A DNA stretch of 38,011 nucleotides from Priapulus caudatus (Eukaryota; Priapulida; Priapulimorpha; Priapulimorphida; Priapulidae): positions 1 through 38,011 of the forward strand of contig NW_014578296.1 of assembly GCF_000485595.1 (NCBI RefSeq). Reading direction: 5' to 3'. The notes under the pieces are model-generated. The model was given only the letters and a program-made list of their open reading frames with translations, did not search any database and had not been told where the DNA came from. A program made the position numbers and the translations under genes. Shown in pieces: positions 1 through 10,529 of this stretch (positions are counted from its first letter, which is position 1; each line of letters opens with the position of its first letter).

Positions 1-174
1 TCAAACCCATCTGGCCAATGGTAATATGGTATATATATATTACAAATATATAGCCTCCATTACACTGACAAGCAGGAAATATTGTTGGAACTGCTTTTGC
101 ATCGAAATATGCATTTGCATGAAAGGTGGCATAATTTCATTTAATAATTTCATTTTTCTTTAGCTTTTTGCCAG

Positions 175-805
175 TTTTTAACCCATCTCGAGCATCTTCA
201 AATTTGGCAGAAGGTGCGTTATGGTGAGACCGAAGACGCCAGTCGTTTTTGGTGTGGGTGGAGTGATCGTTGCCATGGCTAACATTTTTGTGGAAATATT
301 GTAGAACGCTGTAAGTTGTGTGCTTGTTTTTAGCCGATTGTCATGGAATTGGCACACAGGGCCGATATAACATATCCTGATGACAATCATGAATTTAAAT
401 ACAAATTTTAATACAAATATTAAATTTAAATTTTTATTTTTAAATTTTTATTTTTAAATTTTTTATTTTTTTATTTTTAAATTTACATTTTAATATAAAT
501 TTTAATATAAATTTTAATACAAATATAAATTTCATGACAATCGGGTAAAAAGTGCAGAAGTTACAGGTTCTAGAATATTTCGACAAAAAATGTTGTTACC
601 ATGGCAACGATGACTCCGCCTACACAAAACGATAGGCCGTCTTCGCTTTACGATAACGCACCTTCATGTGAAATTTGAAAATGATTCGAGGAGAAGAACT
701 GCAGCCGGTAGAGCGCTCACAAGGAAATCTCTGCGGCGGCGGCGGCGGCGCGACGATGCCAAACCCATAGTATCCCCACGAACTTCGTTCGGGGGATACA
801 ATAAG
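175..805. repeat. Foldback (palindromic) repeat element, copy 1
   Basis: Two arms in opposite orientation, about 175-395 and 500-805, flank an AT-rich centre made of ATTTAAA/TTTTTATT runs. The arms share a segment around TTCAAATTT, GGTGCGTTAT, GAAGACGCC, GGCGGAGT, CGTTACCATGG and TCGAAATATT. The right arm is longer: it continues through a (CGG)6 run at about 734-752 into an outer end that is itself a hairpin, built from GTATCCCC, ACGAAC, TTCGTTC and GGGGGATAC. The left arm lacks this outer part, so the copy looks truncated on that side. The same outer end and arm recur in inverse orientation at 37620-38011. No coding capacity is seen, so this is a non-autonomous element. Its superfamily is not known to me. 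Confidence 0.8.
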
Positions 806-861
806 AGTGTCGTTATCATGTATCTTTTACGCCCTTTTTTTATGTCAACAACTAGGGAAAG

Positions 862-3800
862 ATGTCACGCTATCGGAGCAGTAACACTCCATTAGACTGC
901 AAGGTGTATGTTGGCGACCTGAGTAGCAACGCCACAACACATGAGCTGGAGCAGGTGTTTGGCTACTATGGTCCACTGCGCAACGTCTGGGTAGCACGAA
1001 ACCCACCCGGATTTGCCTTCGCTGAGTTTGAAGACACCAGAGATGCTGAGGATGCGGTAAATGCACTTGATGGAAGGTACAATGACTGCAAATATTCATT
1101 TTGCTTTTGTTTCTAACGCTTGCGAAACGCAGACGTTACTAAAAAAAATAGCTACGCGAATATTAAAAAAACTTGATAGATGGCAAGGCAAAATATAGCC
1201 ATGCATCCATTATCAAATGCCATAGTGGCATATTAGGAGGACAATGAGGGTACTGGAGCTGAGAATTTTGCTGGCTGCACTGTTTTGTTAACACAGGACT
1301 GTGTGCGGCTCACGAGTGAGGGTGGAGCTGTCAACCGGCCGGAGTCGCTCCCGCTTTCCTCCGCCGTCGATGCGCCGACCGTACGATCCAAACGACCGCT
1401 GCTACGAGTGTGGCGAGAGAGGGCATTACGCATACGACTGTAATCGCTCTGGAGGGCGGCGACCACGTCGCTCTCGCTCACGGTAGGCATCATTTAAGGC
1501 ATCGTAATGTCGTGCGATGCAACTGTACGCATAGCACAGTTGTGCGTGTCTTTTGCCGGTTACTGAGCTACTGCTTGGTAGTTATAAGGCCATCTAGAAG
1601 TAAATGATATTCCCGAAACGGGGTATAGTTTTGTAAATCGCACTGAGTTTAGTATGTTGATACATTATCATATTTTTGTGAAGCATACTTGCCTTCCGGC
1701 TTGACGTTAAAAGCTGAGATTGTCTTAGTTGAGCCTAGCTTTTTATCAAAATATTGTTTATATATACTTTTTCAAAGCGCGAGATATTTAATATACTTCC
1801 AGCCATATGTCACCGTATAATGTCAGCCAAATGTTGGCCAGATCTCCTGGTTGTTACCCATGCATTGACAGGATGCTGGTTCAAATTCGCTGCATTATTA
1901 GTGAAAAGGTTGGCTGATGGTTATCTGGCATTAGGTCACTAAATCACATCATGTCCGTGCTCATCTGCGAATCAATGATATGACTGGCTCTTTAATGCAG
2001 GCCGTATCCCCTGATCACAATAAGAATCTGACCACACTGACAACCGTCTCAGCGAGTTGTTGAGCACTGTGTAAGGACGTCAGAGACGCGAGGCGTTCTG
2101 TCGTTGCGCACGCACACACATGCGGGTCGCCAGCACCCAGCCGTCCGTCCGACGTGAGCGCAGCTCGTCTAGATTCGCTCGGCAGACACGATGAATGACA
2201 ACCATCCCTCCCCAGACACGCTGGTCTCGCCTCCCAATCTAAGGGAGACTTTCCGCCATCACGCTGACTCACCGCCATCTCTGATCGTCCGAGTTGCGTG
2301 CCAGATGCTGCGGCCGACGGCCGTCCCTCCCCAGATAGACGAGAGAACGAGTTGCTTCTCTCTAAACGAACTGAGTTGTCGAATGAGCGAGCGAGCGCGC
2401 GGTGCCACTACACGCAGTCTTCAGAGTGCCTAACGTTCAATCTTTGCCTTTGAATCGCATGTCAAAGTCGACGTGTGCCGGCTCCGGGGCAGCTTCTAGC
2501 AGAAATCGTAAGATGCACACTCTGAAGCCTTTAGGCATGCTTACGCCGCGCACTCGCTCGCTAGTCGCGTGCGAGACACCACCTACGTAGAGTATACGGC
2601 GCACACACCTTGAGGTAGTGAGATTCGCCAAGCAGTTGTTGAATTTAGAACGGCAGACACACCTGACAAGCGAACGCCGTGGCTGACCTGCAGACAGAAA
2701 GACACTGTCGGCAGAGCAGACGACCACCGCACGGTTAAGTATGTAACCACCCCAGCTAACATCCGCCGCGCTCACAGTGCCTGCGACAACAGCACTGCTC
2801 CCGTGTCACCCACCCTTTCCTTCCTCGCGCGTGAGTCTTACCTGCATGTACATCAAAGTCGACATCAAACCTTGTTGCTGATCCTCCCTCAATGAATCTG
2901 TCTAGATAAGTTTTATCGGTTGCATGGTGTGTATCCTACCTTGGCCATGTTGGCAGGCACCACGTCTAGTTGCAAAGCTGTGAAGTTAGGTCACGTTAAA
3001 TTGCAGAAGTACTTGTTGCAGGGTACCAGCGGTAACAATTTTGGCAGTACGTTGTTTACACGGAGAGTTATTTCAATTTACCTAACTAAACGATGGACGA
3101 GTTGAGATCGTTTGCACACAAGGGCCTGTGCATCTTGGTCCAAGTTAAGCATTTGTACGTGGTTCTAAAATACTGTCAATGATGCAACCAATCAATAAAT
3201 TCTTTATTAATCGACCATGTACTATGTGTGCATAGCGGTTTTATAACCACGACGTTGGTGGTGGCTTTTAAAAACTGGGCATGTAGAATGGGGATCCATC
3301 TAGGAGCTACATGTATAGATTTTCCATTTCACAGGCGGTCGTGGAATCTAAGAGACTAACTTACTTACCACAATAATACTAACTTGAGATATGCATTAGA
3401 CACTAACAAAAACTTCTTTTACTTTCCCCACCCCCTTCTTTCTTTCTCTATTTCTTCGCCAATCCCTCCCATTCTTCCCAGTTCTTGCTCTAAGGCTCTC
3501 AGAAGAGCTCAAAGGATCTCAAATCTACTGGTACGCCATCATTTATTCCTTCTCATGCGATCCCCTGACATTAGTTAGGGGAGAATTTTTTATTTTGTTG
3601 GTTTACAGATCCGCCGACCGGAATTTTCAAGAAAAACGGAAAAAAAATAATTGAAAATCTGTATTTTTTTATTCCCGCCGACCTTTTCTCTAAGAAATAG
3701 GAATAAAAAAAATGTAAACTTGCACAAACAGTTTATAATAAAAGTAAAAATAATTACAAGTTGAGTTTTGTTTTCATTTAGTTTTCTTAAAATACTTTAA

Positions 3801-4514
3801 TATCTTGTATAACAGTATCACTGTATTTTGACATGTTTGATCTGACAAAACGAGATTTTTTTTTTTACCCTACCGAGTCAACAACCAAAAAAAAAATTCT
3901 GTAAACCAACAAAACAAAAAAAGGTGGCCTTAGAGCCTATCCGGCTTAGTCGCAACATCGTTTCGTTACCAGCAACATATGGTAACGTATTGGTTGCAAG
4001 GCACGTAACAAGCATACAACGAACAGGCGTGGAAAGTTGTTGCCGGCAAAATTTCGACGCTGCGTCATAGCAGCGCCACCCATAGTGTTGAAATGTTATA
4101 ATTGCAAAGTGTATTTCATCGCAGTGGTTTTGTCCCGTTTTTTCACCGTGCTTCCTGTGTTGTTCGCAGGTCCCGATCTCGCTCGGCCTCCAGGGGGCGC
4201 CGCCACTCTCGCTCGCACAGCGCAAGCAGGAGTCCCCGACGCGATAGGCGTGATAGCCGCCGCAAGCACTCGCCAAGCCGGTAGGTGGCGCCACCGCCAT
4301 GCTGGTTGCTTTTTTAATGTGATTTATTTCTTCGCATGTCGTGTAAAGCGTGTCTGTATTTGTTCCATTTCATTTCAAACTGTGTTGTTACGTGATAGTG
4401 CGGTATAGTAGTGATATGTGTTGCGTTAGTCGCTCACATTTGATTGTTGCGTGCAGATCCAGGAGTCCATCTCCACGGCGAGGAGCGTCCGTGTCGCCAC
4501 AGAGAGAGAAGTGA
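862..4514 (+). CDS. SRSF7-like: SRSF7-like SR splicing factor (RRM, CCHC zinc knuckle, RS domain)
   Basis: Four coding exons: 862-1076, 1297-1482, 4170-4280 and 4457-4514. All junctions are GT-AG and all in phase 2, giving a 189-residue protein. The RRM spans residues 13-86, with RNP2 VYVGDL at 15-20 and RNP1 GFAFAEFE at 50-57. The linker carries [15 protein letters not shown]2CX4HX4C zinc knuckle lies at 107-120 ([14 protein letters not shown]). An Arg/Ser-rich tail runs from 121 to the end (SPQREK, then TGA at 4512). The zinc knuckle separates SRSF7 (9G8) from SRSF3 in known families. The protein is shorter than human SRSF7, mostly in the RS tail. Expected role: a nuclear SR protein that binds exonic RNA through the RRM and knuckle and promotes splice-site choice and mRNA export. 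The ATG at 862 follows a pyrimidine-rich acceptor (AG at 854-855), so the 5' UTR probably begins in an upstream exon. An out-of-frame ATG at 842 is removed if that acceptor is used. Confidence 0.93.
1483..4169 (+). other. Intron 2 of the SRSF7-like gene (2.7 kb)
   Basis: This intron is bounded by CG|GTAGGC and TTCGCAG|G. It is by far the largest intron of gene 1; the others are 220 and 176 bp. It separates the zinc-knuckle exon from the RS exons, the region where vertebrate SRSF7 carries its poison exon. I see no protein-coding gene inside. It contains a GC-richer stretch at about 2000-2830 without a recognisable product, AT-rich homopolymer-like stretches at 3580-3910, and one strong candidate cassette exon at 3482-3530, listed separately. 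Confidence 0.85.
3482..3530 (+). other. Candidate cassette (poison) exon in SRSF7-like intron 2
   Basis: A nearly uninterrupted pyrimidine tract of about 60 bases (3420-3479, CCCACCCCC, TTCTTTCTTTCTC, CCATTCTTCCC) ends in AG at 3480-3481. It is followed by 49 bases containing the purine-rich AGAAGAGCTCAAAGGA, then a donor CTG|GTACGC at 3531. Because 49 is not a multiple of three, inclusion would shift the frame into exon 3, where TAG is then met at about 4243, roughly 37 bases before the exon end. The splice signals are seen directly. Use as an exon is inferred and could be wrong. Confidence 0.4.
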
Positions 4515-5325
4515 ATGCCAGTTGGACAACCGCCATCGGTGTCAAGAAGAGAGTCATGGCTTGTTGTTTAAATTGACAGTAAAAAAGTTAGGCGTCCTGC
4601 GATGGCAGTGTGCGCTGCCATGTGGCCGCGTTTGAATCCCTGTTGTAATTAGCCGAGTGATGTTTTAGGGTGATGAGGACATTCGTGTCGTATCGTGCGA
4701 GATGTTTTAGTCACATCTTTTATTTTTCATGTGTTATTAAGCAGACACATGCTCCCCAGTGTATGGGAGGGGAGGGAGTTTTACCTTGAGCTCTGCTCAC
4801 GCACACACAAGGCAGTGCATCAGAAATGGAAATTCAGTGTTAGCTGCGTAAATACGGTGTCGTGGAATAGCAGGAGTGTACGTTTTTGGTTTCTTCGCGT
4901 GTCTAGTGAAACTCGAATTACATTGTATGTTTTGAGCAGCAATGCATGACAGTATGCCAACTGCAATGCCTCGTCACTATATCTGCACATTTTCGTGAAA
5001 GTTCTGTCAATGGAATTACTTTCTTATTCTCGTCAGCTGAGTTTTGCATAGCTCTATTTTATTAGCTAGTAGTCGAGATAATATTTAATGACAGATGGCA
5101 GTATTCCTGTGCTGCAGCAGGCAAAATTAGTATTAGTCATAATTGCAGTAGAACTAAGTGACATGGAGTAGAATCAACATTGCAAATTAGTGAGATCATA
5201 TGTTTGGTCATTCATGATAATCTATCACCTGGTTGTCACAGACTGTATCCACGAAAACCTGCAAGCATTTGTAAAATTTCATGTATGAACTTCGATTCTT
5301 AATAAAAATTTATTTGTTTAATAGC
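4515..5325 (+). other. Probable 3' UTR of the SRSF7-like gene
   Basis: About 0.8 kb of AT-rich, non-coding sequence follows the TGA stop and ends shortly after the AATAAA hexamer at 5301-5306. No other gene or repeat is seen here. The first transposon begins at 5410, just beyond the likely cleavage site. Confidence 0.6.
5301..5306 (+). promoter_or_regulatory. Poly(A) signal AATAAA for the SRSF7-like gene
   Basis: This canonical hexamer lies 787 bp after the stop codon in the sense strand and is followed by T-rich sequence (TTTATTTGTTTAATAG). I noticed no other AATAAA between the stop and the MITE at 5410. Confidence 0.6.
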
Positions 5326-5409
5326 ATATTATTTAGTAAGATTTGTGAAAAAGATTAAAAATGTTTGCCAGACCAGTGTTGGAATATCTTACATTTACAC
5401 ATTAGTATA

Positions 5410-5942
5410 CAGTAAACACCCGCATAAAAGAAACTGCGGATTAAGAACCTCCAGGCTGAAATTGGACAAATAAAGCACCTATAGTATATAAGAACCACTT
5501 CAGCCTGATAAATTAAGCAGGTTCTTATAGGAAAAAAATGCCGAAAATTAAGCTGTGTTATGTTACTGTAATGCAGTTATGCTGACAATGAATTATTGCC
5601 TGTACTGTCTACTATTAGTCAAATCAATTTTCACAGCATTTGACCTTTCATTGTGTTTAATATGATAAGTAAATAATTAAAGGTGATAAATAAATTAACT
5701 AAAATGAATTTAAACAGACATAATTTCTAATATTATTATGCAGTTGGTTAATTAATTAGTGTCAATTATTCACTAATTAAAGCCAATTTTACCTAGATAA
5801 TGTACACAATATCCCCCCCCCCAAATTAAGAACCTCTATAAGAACCTCTTCAGGCTGATTTCTCACTATGTATCATATATATATAAGAACCACTTCAGCC
5901 TGAAACAGAAAATCACGGGTTCTTTTATGCGGGTGTTTACTG
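5410..5942. mobile_element. TA-flanked MITE (Tc1/mariner/pogo-like)
   Basis: The terminal inverted repeats match perfectly over about 24 bp (left end CAGTAAACACCCGCATAAAA, right end its complement), and both ends are flanked by TA. A TA target duplication with CAGT-type termini fits the Tc1/mariner/pogo superfamily. The interior has no transposase, but it repeats short blocks of the form AAGAACC and TTCAGGCTGA or its complement near 5445, 5490, 5520, 5830 and 5885. The body therefore seems built from extra copies of sub-terminal sequence. Length 533 bp, non-autonomous. Confidence 0.85.
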
Positions 5943-5953
5943 TATTGCAAAGC

Positions 5954-6052
5954 TATATACAGGGTCCCCATATCCCTTAATTGAAAGTTATTGAATTTTG
6001 TCCTTTAATTTGTCCCTGAAAATGTACTCTACCAAAGTAGTTTGTTTTGTCC
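5954..6052. mobile_element. Fragment resembling a hAT-type MITE end
   Basis: A stretch starting ACAGGGTCCCCATA is followed by repeated TTGAATTTTGTCC/TTTGTCC-like phrases. It resembles the CAGGGTTCC...CCTTGAA ends of common hAT-derived MITEs and the element at 36451-37283. No matching second end was found; family A copy 1 begins directly after it. Confidence 0.35.
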
Positions 6053-6569
6053 TTAAAGGGACAGTAGCCTCTAGGATTTTACTGCATACAACTGTACTTA
6101 CTGTATAACAAATCGTCTATACCCACACGTATTTGTTACCAGATACCTAATTTAATTGTTATAATTAATTTTTTGGCTTGAGCATAGAGATATATCTCCT
6201 CTATAAATAAAACAAGTGATTGATTCGATTAATTCGCTAATAAACGTTTAATCTTCACAAGAGCAATACCCATGCACAACGTGCAGAGTATCCTTAACAA
6301 TGCGTGCGGGCTTGTAACAACACTTTGGCAGCGTTCCAGAACGACCCGGGCATCTAATTTCTCCCCGTCCCGTTGAACTAATAAACGTTTTATAACACAA
6401 AGTACATGAAAACACTGTAAATACACTATACTTACTAAATTCGATTGAAACTTCTTTGTCTCTACAGATTAACAGCTTGAAATTCGCCATTTTCTTAGAA
6501 AAACTCAAATAATTTTCGGAAGGAGAAGTTTCAAACGGGAGGACTGGACGTTATCACTTACCTTTCATT

Positions 6570-7340
6570 TGAGCCCAAGATCGACCTCCTTGCAGGAATT
6601 CAATGGGACGGGCCATGTAAAGACCCCAAATAATGAAAAAAAAAATCGCCATTTTGCGGCCGTTCCGTTGGCATGGCGTTTTGCAGATAAACAATAGTCA
6701 AACTCCATAATCGTCAACACAAACGAAAACACATTATTGTAACATTATTTGATATCTCGTGATTATAATGAGCTATATTATAGTTAATTCTATGATAATG
6801 AGTTATATTCTATAGTATAATACTTATAGAAATTTATTAGTTATCATAATTAAAAATTGATCCAAAGTTGAACTTGTGCCATTTTGCTCAAATTCCTCAT
6901 TGCGACGTCACGTGACTACTATCACTTAGACCATTTATCAAACGAAATTTGCCATTAAAGTATAAATAACACGGTTATTCCACGGGTATTAAACGACATA
7001 ATTTTGTTCACTCGACACTCAACTCTCCTATTTCTAGCCTTTAAAACCAGCCCAAGATCGTTTTTCTAGGTGCTTGCATATAGCGGGATGTGTTAATCAA
7101 AGTTGACTAGTTGCAAAACGAGTGTGTGCCATTTTCGCGGTAGTTTGCCGGTGTGATGTTTTGAACATAAACATTGTTCCAAAACCACCCATTGTCAACT
7201 CAAATGCTAAGAATAGATTGTAACATAATTATTTGATATCTCCTGCTTATTATGAACTATAATAGTATCAGGAGTAAGATAATATAGAATATATTATCTT
7301 ACTCCTGATAGTATAGTATATGTATTAGTTATCGCAGGCA
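6570..7340 (+). repeat. Diverged direct duplication inside family A copy 1
   Basis: Two segments, about 6570-6865 and 7040-7340, share an ordered series of phrases: AGCCCAAGATCG, GCCATTTT followed by GCGG, a GATAAACAAT/CATAAACATTG step, AACATTATTTGATATCTC, TATAAT with TATAGTATA, and TTAGTTATC. Spacing between the copies is about 475 bp. The copies are strongly diverged, and only the second carries the perfect hairpin at 7266-7310. Confidence 0.65.
7266..7310. repeat. Perfect 20-bp hairpin
   Basis: The arms TATCAGGAGTAAGATAATAT and its exact complement are separated by a 5-base loop (AGAAT). The homologous stretch of the sister duplication near 6790-6850 lacks this structure, so it was probably inserted or expanded after the duplication. 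Confidence 0.9.
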
Positions 7341-8231
7341 CTACGGTCCAAACTCTACGGTACAATGCTGACTGCCACCGCGGCAGTCTCATTTGCCCAA
7401 TGCTACTGCGCTTTACACGCAGCGCTACTGTGACGCATGCGCATGACGTGCTGGGGTAATTTCAGACTGGGGTAATCTCAGACCGTGACACCGGCAACCG
7501 AACCTGCCGCAATACTGAGAAACCGCACAATGGCCAATGCCACTGTTAAATAACCAAATGACTTTTCAGCAGAACTCTGTGATGTCGTCTATGCATGGAT
7601 GAATACATAAATAATAAAAATAAACTAGAAACGGGCAGTTGTCGCCAACTACATGTATCCCCCGTGATCTAGTATGAATGGAATATCTCTGTAAGGACGT
7701 AGAAGGCAGGTAAAGTTAAATAAGTCACAAGGTGTGCCTCAGATGTGGAAGTATATGGAATCTGGTTACCCTAGAAGGCCGAAGAGGAAATGTAAGTCGA
7801 CGGTGAAGGTCAAACTAAGGTCAAGGACAGCGGTGGTTTTGGTATGCGACAGACCTTCTCCCCAAGATGTGTAAACATACCAAGTTTAGTCGCGCTAGGT
7901 CAATTAGGGGCTGAGTCGCACGCACGCACAATATTATAACTGAAACTATATGTCGTTTATAAGATATTACAATCCTTTTGCTTTTAAATGAATAAATAAG
8001 AAACACCCTCGGCCTGTAGCCCTTGGCTGGAAAGTGGTTTTGCGCAACTTATCAGATCGTGCACTTTGAGTGGTGCCACCGTCGTTGTAATCAAACTGTA
8101 GTCATTAGTTTTAAAACATTTAAAAAAAATATTTCTAATGGTGATTGAACCATGAAACTTTTTATGTAGCATAATTATAACCTAAATTAGCTGAAAATAA
8201 CCCTAGAACCTAGAGTAAACTCTCCCTTTAA

Positions 8232-9084
8232 TATTAACGTGCATGTGGTGTAGCTAGGGGTCTAGACTATAAGTTCATCATTTAGTCTATTTATTATTCA
8301 GTGTTCATAATTTGCTACACAATTGTGTCAATTTAATTGTGTGTAGGAAAATACACTTGAGTAATAAATAAAAAATATTATAATAGCATATAGCACAAAA
8401 TATGATTATACGGCTATAATACGCGTTTTTATAGTCACAAACACACATTAACGGACGCACACACGTCACACGTGGGTATGGTCACACGCACGCGTGCGTG
8501 TGTATTATAGGTGTAAATTCACATTTTGAGCCGCGGGGGGGGGGTGAAAAAGTTTTGGCTGAAAAACGGTCATTCTCTTGTGAAAGTTTTTCCATGCTTG
8601 ACTGGTCAATCACCATCCACTGATCACCATCACCATCCACTGATCACCATCACCATCACTGGACCATCCACGAGAGCGGAGTAAGGAATAAGTGATTACT
8701 TTTATTTCAAACTCCTTGACAGATGGCGCTCTTGCTCTGGCTTACATCCTATCAGCAGAGTTATATTCTCTCTAACCTGTATAATACAGTCGTTATGTTC
8801 CGCACGGCTACACTAACGCCTGTAAGCGAGCGCCGCGCCAGCGGTTCGCGAGCCTCGTTATCGATCGACCGGAAACGGTGTTTGACTTATGGCGGGGAAT
8901 CTGATTAGCGGCGAGCAATCGAGTGTACAGAAGTAAATACGAGTAAGGAATGTGATTACTTTTATTTCAAACTCCAAGCTAGATTGAGCTCTCTCTCTAG
9001 CTTACATCATCAGCTTATCCAGTGATACATAGCCAAAGGTCAGCATAAATTTAGAACCGGGAATTTTTTATTATTACTATTAAA
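8232..9084. repeat. Non-coding stretch with microsatellites and an 85-bp direct repeat
   Basis: No gene is seen. Contents are a CA/CG-rich alternating stretch at about 8440-8505, a short tandem of CACCATCCACTGAT at about 8608-8672, and two direct copies (about 8678-8760 and 8942-9025) of a segment beginning GAGTAAGGAAT and running through TGATTACTTTTATTTCAAA. The copies are about 260 bp apart and share CTAGCTTACATC/CTGGCTTACATC further on. Confidence 0.6.
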
Positions 9085-9355
9085 TCTTTACCTCCGCCCA
9101 CGGAGTTGAGGGGAGGTAATGTATTCGGGTCTGTGCGTTAGTGTGTGTTCGCGCGATCGATATTAGAGCGGCGAGTCAGTCAGCAGCAGCCACCAGCGAG
9201 CGACGAGTCAGCAGCAGCCAGCAGCGAGCGGCAAGTCAGCAGCAGGCGAGTCAGTCAGCAGCAGCCAGCAGCGAGCCAGCTCGTAACACATACATGTTAC
9301 ATGCTGGCAGAGGTATGCACTCTCCGTGAGTGCAACCTGTCTAGTTATTACATGT
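9085..9355 (+). repeat. Dispersed-repeat end with CAG-rich imperfect tandem array
   Basis: The segment opens with a small hairpin (CCTCCGCCCACGGAG with GGGGAGG) followed by GTAATGTATTCGGG, a phrase typical of widespread invertebrate dispersed repeats. At about 9172-9282 there are imperfect tandem units built from AGTCAGCAGCAGCCAGCAGCGAGCG, roughly 25-35 bp each. The open frames across it are a by-product of the CAG composition. Confidence 0.5.
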
Positions 9356-9474
9356 AATTCATTAGAAATACATATATTGAAGTTTTTTTCATGGAGAAAA
9401 AATCTGATAAATGCAATAGTGTTGAGCAGTTAAAATAATACAATTTCTGTGTGATACTGAGTGATACTATGTTA

Positions 9475-9716
9475 CAGGGGCGGACTGGCACCTTGTGGGG
9501 GGTGGTCAGGACTTTGTGAAACTCAAAAGGCCTGCAATATCAGAAAGGTGGAAATCTTGGTGGAACCCTCACCCCCTATGGATTGGAAAAAGTCCTCGTA
9601 TTTGGGGCACAATATTTTTCAGACCGCCCGATGAAGTTGTTTTTTTTTTTTTGAGGGCTTGGCCCTCTGGGCCCTCAGGCATTGCCCGATTTGCCTGAGG
9701 GGCCAGTCCGCCCCTG
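9475..9716. mobile_element. hAT-like MITE, 242 bp
   Basis: Perfect 15-bp terminal inverted repeats (CAGGGGCGGACTGGC and its complement) are flanked by 8-bp target duplications CTATGTTA (9467-9474) and CAATGTTA (9717-9724), with one mismatch. An 8-bp duplication with CAGGGGCGG termini is typical of hAT-derived MITEs. The open frame inside has no recognisable protein and is probably not coding. Confidence 0.9.
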
Positions 9717-9724
9717 CAATGTTA

Positions 9725-10525
9725 TATCAAAGTTTTACATATTGTTAAAGGACGGCGACATGAATCGGCACGAATGACAATATGAAATGACTATTTTGTA
9801 GGGCCTACTTCGGTAACCCAGCGAGCTATGTCGGCTGTTTAATCTGCTGTCGGCACTCGTGTAAAACTACTATTTTTTTTACTTTATATATGTATCTAAG
9901 GTATATATGATGACTCTTAAAAGCTAAAAGTACTTGTCACAGATTGTCCTTGAAATCTCATTGAAACAAGTGCCGCGGAGCGACAGCGCTCATCTAACGT
10001 CTACTGCGGTGACTCTGTGGTGGAGTGGTGGGATTCTAGTAAACCCTGTTAGTCCCAAATGTGTTCACATACACGCCGAAACAGTGGAATGCACAAGGAT
10101 GGTATCAGGAACCTTCTCAAAGGAATGTTCGTTGGGATCGTTATGAAAGTTGCCACGAGATGGCGCGTACGTTTAAGTGTCTTCAGATTAAAGATGGAAG
10201 CTCTCATCGTACGTAGTAGCAACAACTATTTGCAAGACAGAATAGGTAAGCACTCATCCATTTACCTACGCAAGCCTACAGGCTGCAAATTGCAATAGAG
10301 AGCTGCCACCTGTAACCAATTAACGCAGGCAAAAACTGCACCAACACATGCACTGGCAGCAGCCACTGGCAGTGGCATACGTTACATGTAACATACTGAC
10401 AGTACAGAATGCCATAGAAATTATACGATTTAAGGAACATACACCTTCTTTAACCAAATTTAGCTTTTGAAATTTCACTGTGACATTGTAGCCTCATACA
10501 TCCAGGCATGTATAGATTCTACTAG
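9725..10525. other. Intergenic sequence without recognised features
   Basis: About 0.8 kb where I see no gene, splice-bounded exon, inverted-repeat element or long tandem array. The short open frames around 9934-10298 lack recognisable motifs and any codon-like pattern. Confidence 0.5.
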
Positions 10526-10529
10526 CAAA

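Larger units (their letters stand above)
6053..8231 (-). mobile_element. Family A transposon, long copy (TTAA ends)
   Basis: The left 118 bp (from TTAAAGGGACAGTAGCCTC) and the right 295 bp (about 7937-8231, ending TCTCCCTTTAA) match, in reverse orientation, the two ends of the compact copy at 17258-17859. The roughly 180 bp expected between them is replaced by about 1.76 kb that the other copies lack. That interior holds a diverged duplication and a hairpin, listed separately, and has no long open frame. It may be a longer family member from which the short copies derive by internal deletion, or a short copy with insertions. The termini (TTAA then AGGG) would fit TTAA-targeting piggyBac-like elements, but I see no transposase. 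Confidence 0.7.

Noticed and set aside
1845-1890. tRNA-like box B (GGTTCAAATTC)
   Set aside because: No matching box A at proper distance, and no cloverleaf could be formed.
8659-9025. Pair of LTRs from the 85-bp direct repeat
   Set aside because: Too short, no TG...CA ends, no primer site or polypurine tract, and no coding sequence between the copies.
9495-9698. 67-codon open frame
   Set aside because: It lies within a 242-bp hAT-like MITE defined by inverted repeats and target duplication; no known motif.
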